A stretch of 64,000 nt of DNA, taken from assembly GCA_905182405.1 (NCBI GenBank), contig CAJJBQ010000002.1:372001-436000 (forward strand), written 5' to 3'. Shown piece after piece: positions 17,593 through 26,530 of the stretch (positions are counted from its first letter, which is position 1; each line of letters starts with the position of its first letter). This DNA comes from Akkermansiaceae bacterium. Lineage in GTDB: Bacteria > Verrucomicrobiota > Verrucomicrobiia > Verrucomicrobiales > Akkermansiaceae. The notes beneath the pieces were generated by a model. The model did not search any database and had not been told where the DNA came from. It worked only from the letters and a program-made list of their open reading frames with translations. The translations under genes were made by a program, and so were the position numbers.

Positions 17593-19911
17593 ATGCAGAC
17601 CATTTCTCGTTTTCAGCTCTCAGCCCCCCTTTTTTCTTGGGTATTGACTGTCGGAATCATTTTCTTAGCACCCGCTGCCGAGAAGATCACCTTCGACGAT
17701 CACATCTTTCCAATCCTGGAATCCAGCTGTCTGAATTGCCATAATCCCGACAAGAAAAAAGGCGGACTAGACCTTTCCACATACCAAGGTGCTCTTTCCG
17801 GGGGGTCGGGCGGAAAAATTGCGATTACGGGTGAAGGTGCGAGTTCGAGAATTTACAACGTCATCAACCATACCGAGGAGCCCGTCATGCCACCCAAGGG
17901 TGACAAGCTTGCAAAAAAGGAAGCAGACCTCCTCCGGGCCTGGATCGATGGCGGCCTTCTCGAAACCAAGTCTTCCAAGGCCCGTAGACCCAAGAAACCA
18001 GCCTTCTCTCTCTCCCCCACGACGAACCCACAGTCGAAGCCAGAAGGGCCTCTTCCAATGCCGCGGGATCTTCTTCTGGAACCTGCCGTAATCACGGAAC
18101 GCGCCACCGTCGTTAACGACATGGAAGCCAGCCCGTGGGCTCCCCTTCTCGCGGTTACGGGACAACGCCAAATCCTCCTTTATCACACCGAATCCCTCGA
18201 GCTCGTTGGCATTCTCCCCTTTCCTTATGGCAGCCCCGAAACCGTCTCGTTTCATCCCGGCGGGAAATACCTCCTCGCTGGCGGAGGCATCGGCGGCAAA
18301 TCCGGAACAACAGTCACTTGGGATGTCACAACCGGTAACGTCCTCATGACAATGGGAAAGGAGTTTGACTCCGTTCTCGCGGCGAGTCTCCGCGCCGACC
18401 TCGGGGCTGTCGCTATGGGCGGGCCTTCTCGTTTGATCAAATTTTGGGACCCGCAGCTTTCAGAGCAGACCCTCAAAATCAAGAAGCACACCGACTGGGT
18501 TATCTCGTTGGCCTACTCGCCTGACGGAGTTCTCCTCGCCACCGGAGACAGAAACAATGGGATTCAAATCTGGGAAGCCATGACCGGTAATGAATTCCAC
18601 TCCCTGCGCGGCCATCAAAAATCAATCGTCGATCTAAAATGGCGCGCAGACTCGAATCTCATTGCCTCTGCTTCAGCCGATGGTGACCTTGCCTTTTGGG
18701 ACATGAATCAGGGAAAGCAGATCAAAAAACAACGAGCCCATGATGCGGGCATCCTCGCAATGGATTACGCCCGTGACGGACAGCTCATTTCTTCAGGCCG
18801 CGATAAACGAGTTAAGATTTGGAAATCCGATCTGGCACTCAAAAAAGAACTCCCTCCCTTCTCAGCCGAGATCACCGAAGTGGAATTCTCCCACGACTCG
18901 AAGCGCTTCTTCACCGCAGATTGGGACGGCAAGATTCAGGTCTGGGAAAATGATTCCTACAAACAAATCGGAACCTTGGAAGCAAATCCCCCGACCATCG
19001 CAACTCGTCTCACCCACTTTAATCCACAAACCGCAATGCTCGCCAAGGCAATAGCAGACACTCTGGTCGAAGTCCCCAAGAAAGAAGCTGCGCATCAGAA
19101 GGCCCAGAATTGGCTGACGTCGCTTAAGAAACGAATCCCGGAACTTAAGCAAATAATCCCCAAGCTTCAAAAAGAGCTTGGACAGCAAAACGTTCTTTGG
19201 AATCAGTTTGAAAAGAAACAGAAGCAACTTCACGCTCAGATCCAGCAGCACGAAAAGGAACTTCAGCAGCGCCACGAAACCGTCCATATCCTCTCCAAAG
19301 AGCGCGAAAAAATCGTCCCAGAGCTCAACGAAGCGCGGAAGCAAAAAAATGAAGCCTTGGTCAAGCAATTCGATCAGCGCATCAAGGATCAGAACAATAA
19401 AATCAAAGCGGGCCGCGACGACATGAATTCCCGGACCATCGCCATTAAAAAGCTTCGCGAAGCGCACAAAATCGCGGCAGTGAAGCGCAACGAGGCCGGA
19501 GAGCTCAAAAAGAAGAAGGAAAAAGAGCTCGAAAAGCTCCAGCCTGAACTCTCAAAGCGAGAGAAGGAACTCGAGACAGCGAAGAAAGGGCTGGAAGGGG
19601 ACGTGAAAGAGCTCAAGGAAACGAGAGAAAAACTAGCAGTAGCAGAGAAAGCTGATGGCAATCACCAAGCTAAAATCAAACACTGGAAAGCGGCTCAAAT
19701 CAATACCGAGCTTATAAAAGCCAAAGATGATCTTAAGGAATTAATGGAATCCCTATCACTCCTACAGTTGGATTTACAAGTCGCAGCTAAAGAAGAAAAT
19801 ACCGAAGCCGTTCAGGCTCTCAAATTAAAAATCGACAAAGCCTCCGAAACCAAGGAACGAGAAGATAGCTCAGTCTCAGTTCTTCAGGCCCGCTACGAAG
19901 CTGCAAAATAG
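17593..19911 (+). CDS. Secreted cytochrome c (planctomycete type) - WD40 - coiled-coil protein
   Basis: 772 residues. The ATG is preceded closely by AAGGAG. A signal peptide (~1-33) leads to a planctomycete-type cytochrome c domain with heme motif CLNCH (~45-49) and PVMPPKGD distal Met. Residues ~175-470 hold WD40 repeats (LAYSPDGVLLATGDRNNGIQIWE; SADGDLAFWDMNQ; KRVKIWKSD; DWDGKIQVWEND). From ~500 to the end is a long, highly charged Lys/Glu/Gln coiled coil. The cytochrome-plus-propeller pairing is common in PVC bacteria; the coiled-coil tail suggests oligomerisation or a cell-surface stalk. It is in the same direction as the DUF1501 operon but separated by the hairpin gap. Confidence 0.85.
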   Translation: MQTISRFQLSAPLFSWVLTVGIIFLAPAAEKITFDDHIFPILESSCLNCHNPDKKKGGLDLSTYQGALSGGSGGKIAITGEGASSRIYNVINHTEEPVMPPKGDKLAKKEADLLRAWIDGGLLETKSSKARRPKKPAFSLSPTTNPQSKPEGPLPMPRDLLLEPAVITERATVVNDMEASPWAPLLAVTGQRQILLYHTESLELVGILPFPYGSPETVSFHPGGKYLLAGGGIGGKSGTTVTWDVTTGNVLMTMGKEFDSVLAASLRADLGAVAMGGPSRLIKFWDPQLSEQTLKIKKHTDWVISLAYSPDGVLLATGDRNNGIQIWEAMTGNEFHSLRGHQKSIVDLKWRADSNLIASASADGDLAFWDMNQGKQIKKQRAHDAGILAMDYARDGQLISSGRDKRVKIWKSDLALKKELPPFSAEITEVEFSHDSKRFFTADWDGKIQVWENDSYKQIGTLEANPPTIATRLTHFNPQTAMLAKAIADTLVEVPKKEAAHQKAQNWLTSLKKRIPELKQIIPKLQKELGQQNVLWNQFEKKQKQLHAQIQQHEKELQQRHETVHILSKEREKIVPELNEARKQKNEALVKQFDQRIKDQNNKIKAGRDDMNSRTIAIKKLREAHKIAAVKRNEAGELKKKKEKELEKLQPELSKREKELETAKKGLEGDVKELKETREKLAVAEKADGNHQAKIKHWKAAQINTELIKAKDDLKELMESLSLLQLDLQVAAKEENTEAVQALKLKIDKASETKEREDSSVSVLQARYEAAK

Positions 19912-19965
19912 TCACAGCTTCCCATAGCTTAAACTCTTAGTTTGCGAGCTCCTTAAGGTCTGCGT

Positions 19966-22900
19966 ATGGTCCCCTCAATGCGCTATTCTTTGCTCCTTGG
20001 CCTTGCTTGCATCACCTTTGCCAAAGCGCAGGTTTCAGATACACCCGGACTCGGAGAGCATCGTTACAGCGAGGACCTGACCGATTCCTACGAACGAATC
20101 GACCCGAGGAAGGACGGCTGGGAAAGTGAGCGCCAAGGGGAAGAATTTGCTGCCAGGCTCAAAGAATTTATCGCTGCCCTTACCGATGGTGAGACTCCGG
20201 ATCCAGATTTATTTACGCCCAATTTCAAGACAAGCCCCTTGCGGCCCATGAATCTTGATGCAATCAAGATTGAAAACATCACCGTCCAACGGGGAAAGAA
20301 GTTACCTGAACTGCTTGTCGATTTCATCGCCCCTCCATGGAAGGATTTCGATAGTGCAGTGAAAGTGACCCGCATCGAAAATCTCGTCTGCGAAGCACTC
20401 ATCACGATCAAGAAGAAGGGGCGCCAAATCAACGCCACTTGGAAGTGTTCGTGGACTTCCGGGTTTCTTCTCAGATCGATCCAAGTCATCAACTACGAGG
20501 AAATCACGAGCCCACCTCTCTTGCAGGATGTGACAGCGTCAGTCTTAGGGAAAACCACGGCCTATCAGGAACAACTTCTCCGATCGACCGATCACTGGCG
20601 CCTGCGGCTTCCACGCGACTTCGGTCTCGACGCTCCGGCCAATCACGGCATGGCAATCGGGGACATCAATGGTGACGGACGTGAAGACCTCTATCTCTGC
20701 CAGCAAGGTGGACTTCCAAATCGGCTCTTTGTTCAAGAAGCCGATGGCTCCCTTCGCGACATCAGCGCCGAGAGCAAAACCGACATTCTGGACTACTGCG
20801 CCGCCGCACTCCTAATCGATCTTGATAACGACGGCGATAAAGATCTCGTCCTCTCCCAAGACTTTAAGATTATCTTCTTCGAAAACCTCGACGGCAAAGG
20901 TCATTTCGAGCTCGTCTTCGGAAGCTCGACTCGCGCTCAAAGCTTTTCCTTAAGTGCTGCGGACATCGACGAAGATGGCCTTCTCGACGTCTATATCTGT
21001 GGCTACAACCCTTCCTTTTCCGCCGCCCGTTCCGGAGCTTTGGGCGAACCAATTCCCTTTCACGATGCCAACAACGGAGGCCCCAATATGCTCTGGCAAA
21101 ATAAAGGAGACTGGAGCTTCGAAGACATCTCTGAAAAAGTAGGGCTCGATATCGATAACACCCGTTTTTCCCTCGCCGCTTCTTGGGAGGACTACGACAA
21201 TGACGGCGATCTCGACCTCTATGTTGCCAATGATTTTGGTCGCAATTGCCTTTACCAAAATCAAGGTATGCAGCCAAATGACCTTCCCTTTTTTAAGAAC
21301 ATTGCGGGGGATCTTAATCTCGAAGATACCTCCGCGGGAATGTCGACCAACTGGGGTGACATTAATCGAGATGGCCGGATGGACCTCTATGTTTCCAACA
21401 TGTTTTCAAGCGCGGGGAATCGGATCACCTTTCAAAACCAGTTCAAAACTGAAGTAGATCAATCTGTCCGCTCTCACTATCAACGGATGGCGCGTGGAAA
21501 CACCCTCTTTCAGGGAAATATAGATGGAAGTTTCACTGACGTCAGCATGACCACTCAGACCACCATGGCACGGTGGTGTTGGGGCTCCACCTTTACCGAT
21601 CTCAATAACGATGGCTGGGTCGATATTCTCGCCGCAAATGGGTTTATTACCGCTGAGGACACGGGAGACCTTTGAAGTGTCTACTGGCGACAGGTCGTGT
21701 CGCAATCTCCCCTCGATGCCCAAGGCCGTGACGGCCAGCTTCAGAGTTATCGCCAGGGTTGGAAGGCACTCAACCGACTTCTCCACGAAAACAAATCGTT
21801 CAGCGGGCGGGAGCGCAATAGCGCCTTTCTAAACTGTGGCGCGGACAGCACCCGCTTCGCCGACGTTTCTTCAGCGATCGGCTGGGACTTCGCTGATGAC
21901 GCCCGAGCTATTGCCTCAGTCGATTGGGATTTTGACGGCGACCTTGACTACTGGGTCTCCAACCGCACCGCTCCTAGAGTTCGTTTACTCGAAAACACTT
22001 TGGAGAACTCGAATCATTTCGTCTCCTTCCTTCTCGAAGGAAACGGTGCAAACACTAACCGTGATGGGGTTGGAGCCCGGGTCGAGCTCCGCCTTGGCGA
22101 TGATGAAAAGCCAAGAATTAAAACTCTTCACGCCGGCCACTCTTTTCTCTCGCAATCATCCCGATGGCTTCATTTCGGCCTGGGCGGAGCAACCAAAATT
22201 AAGTCCATCACCGTCAACTGGCCAGGCGGTGATCCCGAAACATTCAAAGTCATCAAAGCTGATTACCACTATCTTCTCAAACAAGGAAGTGGTTCCGTTC
22301 TCCCCTTCTTGACTCCCAAAAATATCAAGCTGCAGCCTGGCTCCCAATCCGTCCATCCACCAACTCCTCTCGCGCGGACCATCCCACCTTCGGGAAACAT
22401 CCTTCCTCCCCTGAAACTCGGTGGAAACACAGAAGAACTTAAAGCCCCTACTCTAATCCAACTTTGGAGCGGAACTTGTCCTCACTGTCTTGTCAAACTC
22501 CCTAAATGGAAGAAGTGGGATCGACTCATTCTTCTGTGCACTGACTTTAAAATTGAAGATCAAGAGAAGGCTCGGATCAACTTTCGTAAAGCGGGATTCA
22601 CCAACGACCCTATCTTTTGTTCCGAAGAAGAGCTTCTTTCCCTCAACGCTTTTCAGGCATCTCTTGTCGATCTTTGGATTCCCCTTCCTGTCCCCAGCAG
22701 CTTTTTGATCACTCCCACTTGGGAAGTCCTTGGGATCTATCGAGGAGCAATTGAGGAAGAGCAGGTTATGAAAGACGCTGAACTCGCCTTGCAGTTCGAC
22801 CGCCGAGAAGCCGGGGCGCCCTTTCCTGGGATATGGATCGGCGAGGTACCCATTGGCAATCCGATGAGAACGTCCAATCAACTATTGGAACGCGGCTTGG

Positions 22901-23682
22901 ACCAACAAGCTATTTCCTATCTTCAGCGAGCAGTCCCCCGCCTTCATCCAAAATTGAGTCGCTTCGAAAAGGGAGATTCCCTGCTCACGCTTGCTCAGCT
23001 CCTAGGAATCAATGGGCGATCTGCTGAAGCTCTCCCGGTGCTTATCAAATCCCGTGCGTTTCTCCCCGAAGACTCCCGAGTTGGTCTCCTTCTCGCCCAA
23101 GCTTACCTGGACACAAAGGATCTTAAAGGTGCACTTCAGGCTAATTCTCTCGCTCTCAATCAGCACCCGGAAAACCTGGACCTTCTCGACCAACGCTCTC
23201 TGATCCTGAGGCAGCTGAAAGAATGGCTCTCAGCAATCGAAACCGATCGTCGAATCACGCAACTTTCACCATCATCGGCTGATGTTAAAACGAGGATCGG
23301 GAGCACTCTTCTCTTTGCCGGAAAGCCTCTGGAAGCGATTCAGCAGCTTAAGAAAACCTTAGCAAAGCATCCTCGTGAATTGGATGCCGCAAATATTCTC
23401 GCACGTGTTCTTTCCTGCCATTCCAATTCATTCGTCCGTAGTCCGGATGAAGCCCTCGCTCTTGCCAATCGCCTGTGCCAAATATCCCGCAATCGGAATA
23501 ACAGGTTCCTCCTGACTAAAGCCGCTGCCCTCGCCAACTTGGAGAAATATAACGAAGCCAAGACCATTCTAAAACTTGTGAAGCAGCAAAAAAACCTCTC
23601 TCCTCCTCTTAAGAATCTCGTGATCCTAATCAACAATTCACTTCAAGAAAAAACACCCTTCCGCGAGACCCGTTGGCCATAG
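19966..23682 (+). CDS. CRTAC1/ASPIC-UnbV FG-GAP protein with thioredoxin-like and TPR domains; predicted selenoprotein (Sec570)
   Basis: Read through an in-frame TGA at 21673-21675 the frame codes 1238 residues. AAGG with a 7-nt spacer precedes ATG 19966; a signal peptide follows (RYSLLLGLACITFAKA). Residues ~215-650 carry at least seven FG-GAP/VCBS calcium-loop repeats of the DxNxDGxxDLY type (DINGDGREDLY; DYDNDGDLDLY; DLNNDGWVDIL). The TGA is codon 570, right after the sixth repeat, in TAEDTGDL-U-SVYWRQVV; the seventh (DWDFDGDLDYW) and the ASPIC/UnbV domain (LHAGHSFLSQSSRWLHFGLG) lie beyond it in the same frame. A thioredoxin-like domain with CPHC (838-841) and TPR-like helices to the C-terminus complete the protein. 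A SECIS-like hairpin sits just after the TGA. If the TGA were a true stop, the gene would be a pseudogene broken in mid-domain; there is no credible restart, since GTG 21697 lacks a Shine-Dalgarno. Confidence 0.8.
21673..21703 (+). promoter_or_regulatory. Selenocysteine TGA codon with bacterial SECIS-like hairpin
   Basis: TGA is at 21673-21675. The hairpin GCGACA (21687-21692) / loop GGTCG / TGTCGC (21698-21703) is a perfect 6-bp stem whose loop opens with GGU. Seventeen nt separate the TGA from the loop. Known bacterial SECIS elements, such as that of E. coli fdhF with its AGGUCU loop, have a short stem, a G in the first loop positions and about the same distance (18 nt by my count). This supports SelB-dependent recoding. 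The prediction is by eye; no folding energy was computed. Confidence 0.75.
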
Positions 23683-23755
23683 CTCGTAGCGATCGTCTCA
23701 GTCGGGGAGTTTTTCTTTCTCAAAGGGCGCACAATTTGGCATCATCGCCACACCG

Positions 23756-24739
23756 ATGGATCCTAAGGCACTTCAACAACAAATTTCCGACTCAAGCGAT
23801 TGGGTCATTAGCATAAAACAGGAGATTTCCCGAGTTCTCGTTGGACAAGAGAATCTCGTCAATAAACTCCTCATCGGACTACTCAGCCATGGACACATTC
23901 TCCTGGAAGGAGTTCCGGGGTTGGCAAAAACACTCTCAATTCGCGCGCTCGCAGGAACCCTGCAAGCGCAGTTTGCGCGAGTCCAGTTTACTCCCGACCT
24001 CCTCCCCGCCGACCTGATCGGAACTCTGATCTACCATCCGGACGAAAAGACCTTCGCCCCAAAACTAGGTCCAATTTTCGCGAACCTCGTCTTAGCGGAC
24101 GAAATCAACCGTGCACCAGCCAAGGTCCAAGCCGCGCTTCTCGAGGCGATGCAAGAGCGTCAGGTGACGATCGGCGATACGAGTTACAAACTTCCTGACC
24201 CATTCCTCGTTTTGGCGACCCAAAACCCCATCGATCAGGAAGGAACCTATCAACTGCCGGAAGCCCAGCTGGATCGCTTCTTACTTAAAGTGACCGTCGA
24301 TTATCCCGATCGGAGTGAAGAATTGGACATTCTTGATCGCATGGCTTCCACGAATGCCAATGAAACCACCCGACCGGTGGTCGACACGGCCACCGTCGCG
24401 GCCTCCAGAGCCCTCGTTGATCAAATCTACATCGATCCAGCAGTGCGCGGATATATCGTAGATCTCGTGCAGGCCACCCGGAATCCCTCTAACTACGATA
24501 CAGGCCTCAAGAGCCTGATTCAATCAGGAGCCTCCCCCAGAGCCACCATCAACTTCGCTCTCGCAGCCCGGGCTCGGGCCTTCTTGGAGCAGCGGGCTTT
24601 CGTGACTCCTGCCGACATCAAGAATCTCGCTTCCGAAATCCTCCGCCATCGAATCCTCCTGTCTTATGAGGCCGAGGCGGAAGGAGTCACTACGGATGCC
24701 GTGGTCCACAGATTAATGAATAAAGTTCCTGTTCCATAA
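23756..24739 (+). CDS. MoxR-family AAA+ ATPase
   Basis: 327 residues, the standard MoxR length. Walker A is in LEGVPGLAKT (~49-58), Walker B in LVLADEINRAP, sensor 1 in LATQNPIDQEG, and the C-terminal lid ends with the usual RHRILLSYEAEAEG block. MoxR ATPases act as chaperones for maturation of periplasmic or membrane complexes and are normally followed by DUF58 and von Willebrand A-domain genes. Here the next 385 nt contain only an IS3 fragment and unassigned sequence, so the usual partners are missing from this site. It starts 73 nt after the predicted selenoprotein gene and may share its transcript. Confidence 0.92.
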   Translation: MDPKALQQQISDSSDWVISIKQEISRVLVGQENLVNKLLIGLLSHGHILLEGVPGLAKTLSIRALAGTLQAQFARVQFTPDLLPADLIGTLIYHPDEKTFAPKLGPIFANLVLADEINRAPAKVQAALLEAMQERQVTIGDTSYKLPDPFLVLATQNPIDQEGTYQLPEAQLDRFLLKVTVDYPDRSEELDILDRMASTNANETTRPVVDTATVAASRALVDQIYIDPAVRGYIVDLVQATRNPSNYDTGLKSLIQSGASPRATINFALAARARAFLEQRAFVTPADIKNLASEILRHRILLSYEAEAEGVTTDAVVHRLMNKVPVP

Positions 24740-24834
24740 TATTACATGTTTCACAGGGAGGAAGCTTGAACCGAAGCCACTAACGGTCAGTCTTTTCTGG
24801 GCTTGGGTAGTCACGGAGGTTGCTGACCTTCCCC

Positions 24835-24927
24835 CGCAAGCACCGCTCGACTATGCCCGTCCATGATCACAACGAGGTAACCGTGTCCTTGTGGCATCGG
24901 GATATAGGTGATGTCGGTGCACCACAC
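24835..24927 (-). pseudogene. IS3-family transposase (OrfB, DDE) fragment
   Basis: On the minus strand this stretch translates to VWCTDITYIPMPQGHGYLV... DGHSRAVLA, the conserved region around the first catalytic Asp of IS3-family OrfB integrases (usual form VWxTDITYIP...MDWHSRAVLAW). A stop codon precedes it directly and similarity is lost on both sides, with the next residues out of pattern. It is a short relic, not an active element. The flanks between MoxR and hprK (24740-24834 and 24928-25124) show nothing else I can name; no terminal inverted repeats were found. Confidence 0.7.
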
Positions 24928-25124
24928 TCAATCTCGACGGCCTCACCGAACTTTCTGATGCGGCTGCCGAGTCCCTCGCAAAGCATCACGCCGATCTCTC
25001 CCTCGACGGCAAATGACAGAAAATCACTCTTTTAAAGTGGTCAAATTTTCTCTGTTTTTCAAAGCATGGTCTGTCGGCCGCGCTTTTTCTTTTGTCGCCC
25101 ACCCGTTCCGCTAGAATCTCCGGC

Positions 25125-26093
25125 ATGGCAGCGGCTGGCGGAAAACGAAGGAAAGTTACTAGCATCACCGTTCAAGAATTCCTTGAACGACATGGCGATG
25201 ATTTAAACCTCACGACTGAGCACCCTGTGGTGGGCCTAGATCGAAAAATCGAGGAACCCGCCGTCAATCGACCCGGACTCGCTCTTGCTGGCTTCTTTAC
25301 CTACTTCGCCAAGAAAAGAATCCAGGTTTTCGGTAATTCGGAGAACTCCTACCTCAAGAAACTCAGCGAGGAGGTCCGCCTGGAGCGCTTTACCCAGCTT
25401 TGCGATCAAGGGGTTCCTTGCATCGTCGTCGCCCGGGGACACACCCTTACCCAACCGCTGCTCGATGTTGCCCGTGAGCGGGAAATCGCGATCATCAGCT
25501 CTTCTGTCCCAACGATGAAATTCTTGAATGACGCCACTATTTGGCTGGAGAAAGATTTCGCCCCGCGAACGACTCTTCACGGCTGCATGGTAGATTATCG
25601 GGGTATTGGTATCCTCATCATGGGAAGAAGCGGTTCAGGAAAGAGTGAGACCGCCATCGGATTGCTCGAAAAGGGCGCTGCTCTCGTCGCGGACGACGTC
25701 GTCTATATCTCCCAGAAAGGCGGCGAACTCCTCACCCGTTCAAAAGACTTCGCGAGGGGCTACTTGGAAATGCGAGGAATTGGCATCATCAATGTAGCCA
25801 ATCTCTACGGACTTTCCGCGATTCGACCCGAAAAGAAACTGGATCTCGTCGTCGAACTCAAACCAGAGACTGATCTCAACAAAGTCGATCGTCTCGGCTT
25901 GGAGCAAAAGAAATACCGCATTCTCGACACCAATGTCCCCTTTATCGAGATTCCTGTCGCCCCTGGACGTGATACTGCACGACTCGTGGGAGTTGCTGCG
26001 CTGGATCTCCAGCTTCGAAAAGGAGGGTTCAATATGGCTGATGAATTCAACCAGCGACTCCTTGAGCAAATGAACACTAGTTCTAAAACCTAA
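25125..26093 (+). CDS. hprK: HPr kinase/phosphorylase
   Basis: About 322 residues. The C-terminal catalytic domain contains the Walker A GRSGSGKSE starting near residue 167, an Asp pair in LVADDVVYIS, and the HprK signature EMRGIGIINVANLYG. The N-terminal MurF-like domain (~1-135) includes GNSENSYLKKL. It phosphorylates and dephosphorylates Ser46 of HPr in response to metabolite and phosphate levels. The frame opens at TTG 25092; ATG 25125 is preferred. It is followed 101 nt later by ptsH and then ptsI, a consistent regulatory cassette. Confidence 0.93.
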   Translation: MAAAGGKRRKVTSITVQEFLERHGDDLNLTTEHPVVGLDRKIEEPAVNRPGLALAGFFTYFAKKRIQVFGNSENSYLKKLSEEVRLERFTQLCDQGVPCIVVARGHTLTQPLLDVAREREIAIISSSVPTMKFLNDATIWLEKDFAPRTTLHGCMVDYRGIGILIMGRSGSGKSETAIGLLEKGAALVADDVVYISQKGGELLTRSKDFARGYLEMRGIGIINVANLYGLSAIRPEKKLDLVVELKPETDLNKVDRLGLEQKKYRILDTNVPFIEIPVAPGRDTARLVGVAALDLQLRKGGFNMADEFNQRLLEQMNTSSKT

Positions 26094-26194
26094 CTCGGAA
26101 AGATTTTCGAGAGAAAAAGGGTTATAAAGAAAATTCTTTTACCAACCCACATCTCCCTTCAGACTCTCAACGCACCATAGACTTTCTACTTTTC

Positions 26195-26470
26195 ATGCCA
26201 CAAAAGGACTTCACCATTACCAATAAGCTCGGAATTCACGCTCGGCCTGCCGCTCAGTTCGTTAAAATCGCGAACGGCTTCCCATGTGAGATTCGAGTGG
26301 AAAAGGACGATGATGAAGTCGATGGAAAGAGCATTTTGGGACTGATGATGCTCGCCGCGGGACATGGATCCGTCATTTCAGTAAGCGCTGAAGGTGAAGG
26401 GGCGGAAGAAGCTCTCGCCGCTCTCGGAGAACTCATTTCGAGGGATTTTGAGGAAGCAGTCGTCAGTTAA
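26195..26470 (+). CDS. ptsH: Phosphocarrier protein HPr
   Basis: 91 residues, normal HPr length. The active-site His15 lies in LGIHARPAAQF and the regulatory Ser46 in DGKSILGLMML, so both the EI-dependent and the HprK-dependent phosphorylation sites are intact. It lies between hprK and ptsI. With Ser46 conserved and HprK next door, HPr(Ser-P) formation is expected. No sugar-specific EII component is encoded in this window. Confidence 0.95.
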   Translation: MPQKDFTITNKLGIHARPAAQFVKIANGFPCEIRVEKDDDEVDGKSILGLMMLAAGHGSVISVSAEGEGAEEALAALGELISRDFEEAVVS

Positions 26471-26530
26471 CCACCTCTCCTTCACATTGATTGACCGAAG
26501 CTAAACGCTTTGGCATTTTTTTTTGCCCCG

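Noticed and set aside
21697..23682. Separate gene starting at GTG 21697 after the CRTAC1 gene
   Set aside because: It is in the same frame as the upstream ORF, starts inside a conserved block, has no Shine-Dalgarno at a usable distance and lacks a signal peptide; read-through as one selenoprotein explains it better.
25092..25124. TTG start for hprK
   Set aside because: The extra eleven residues are not family-like; ATG 25125 is preferred.
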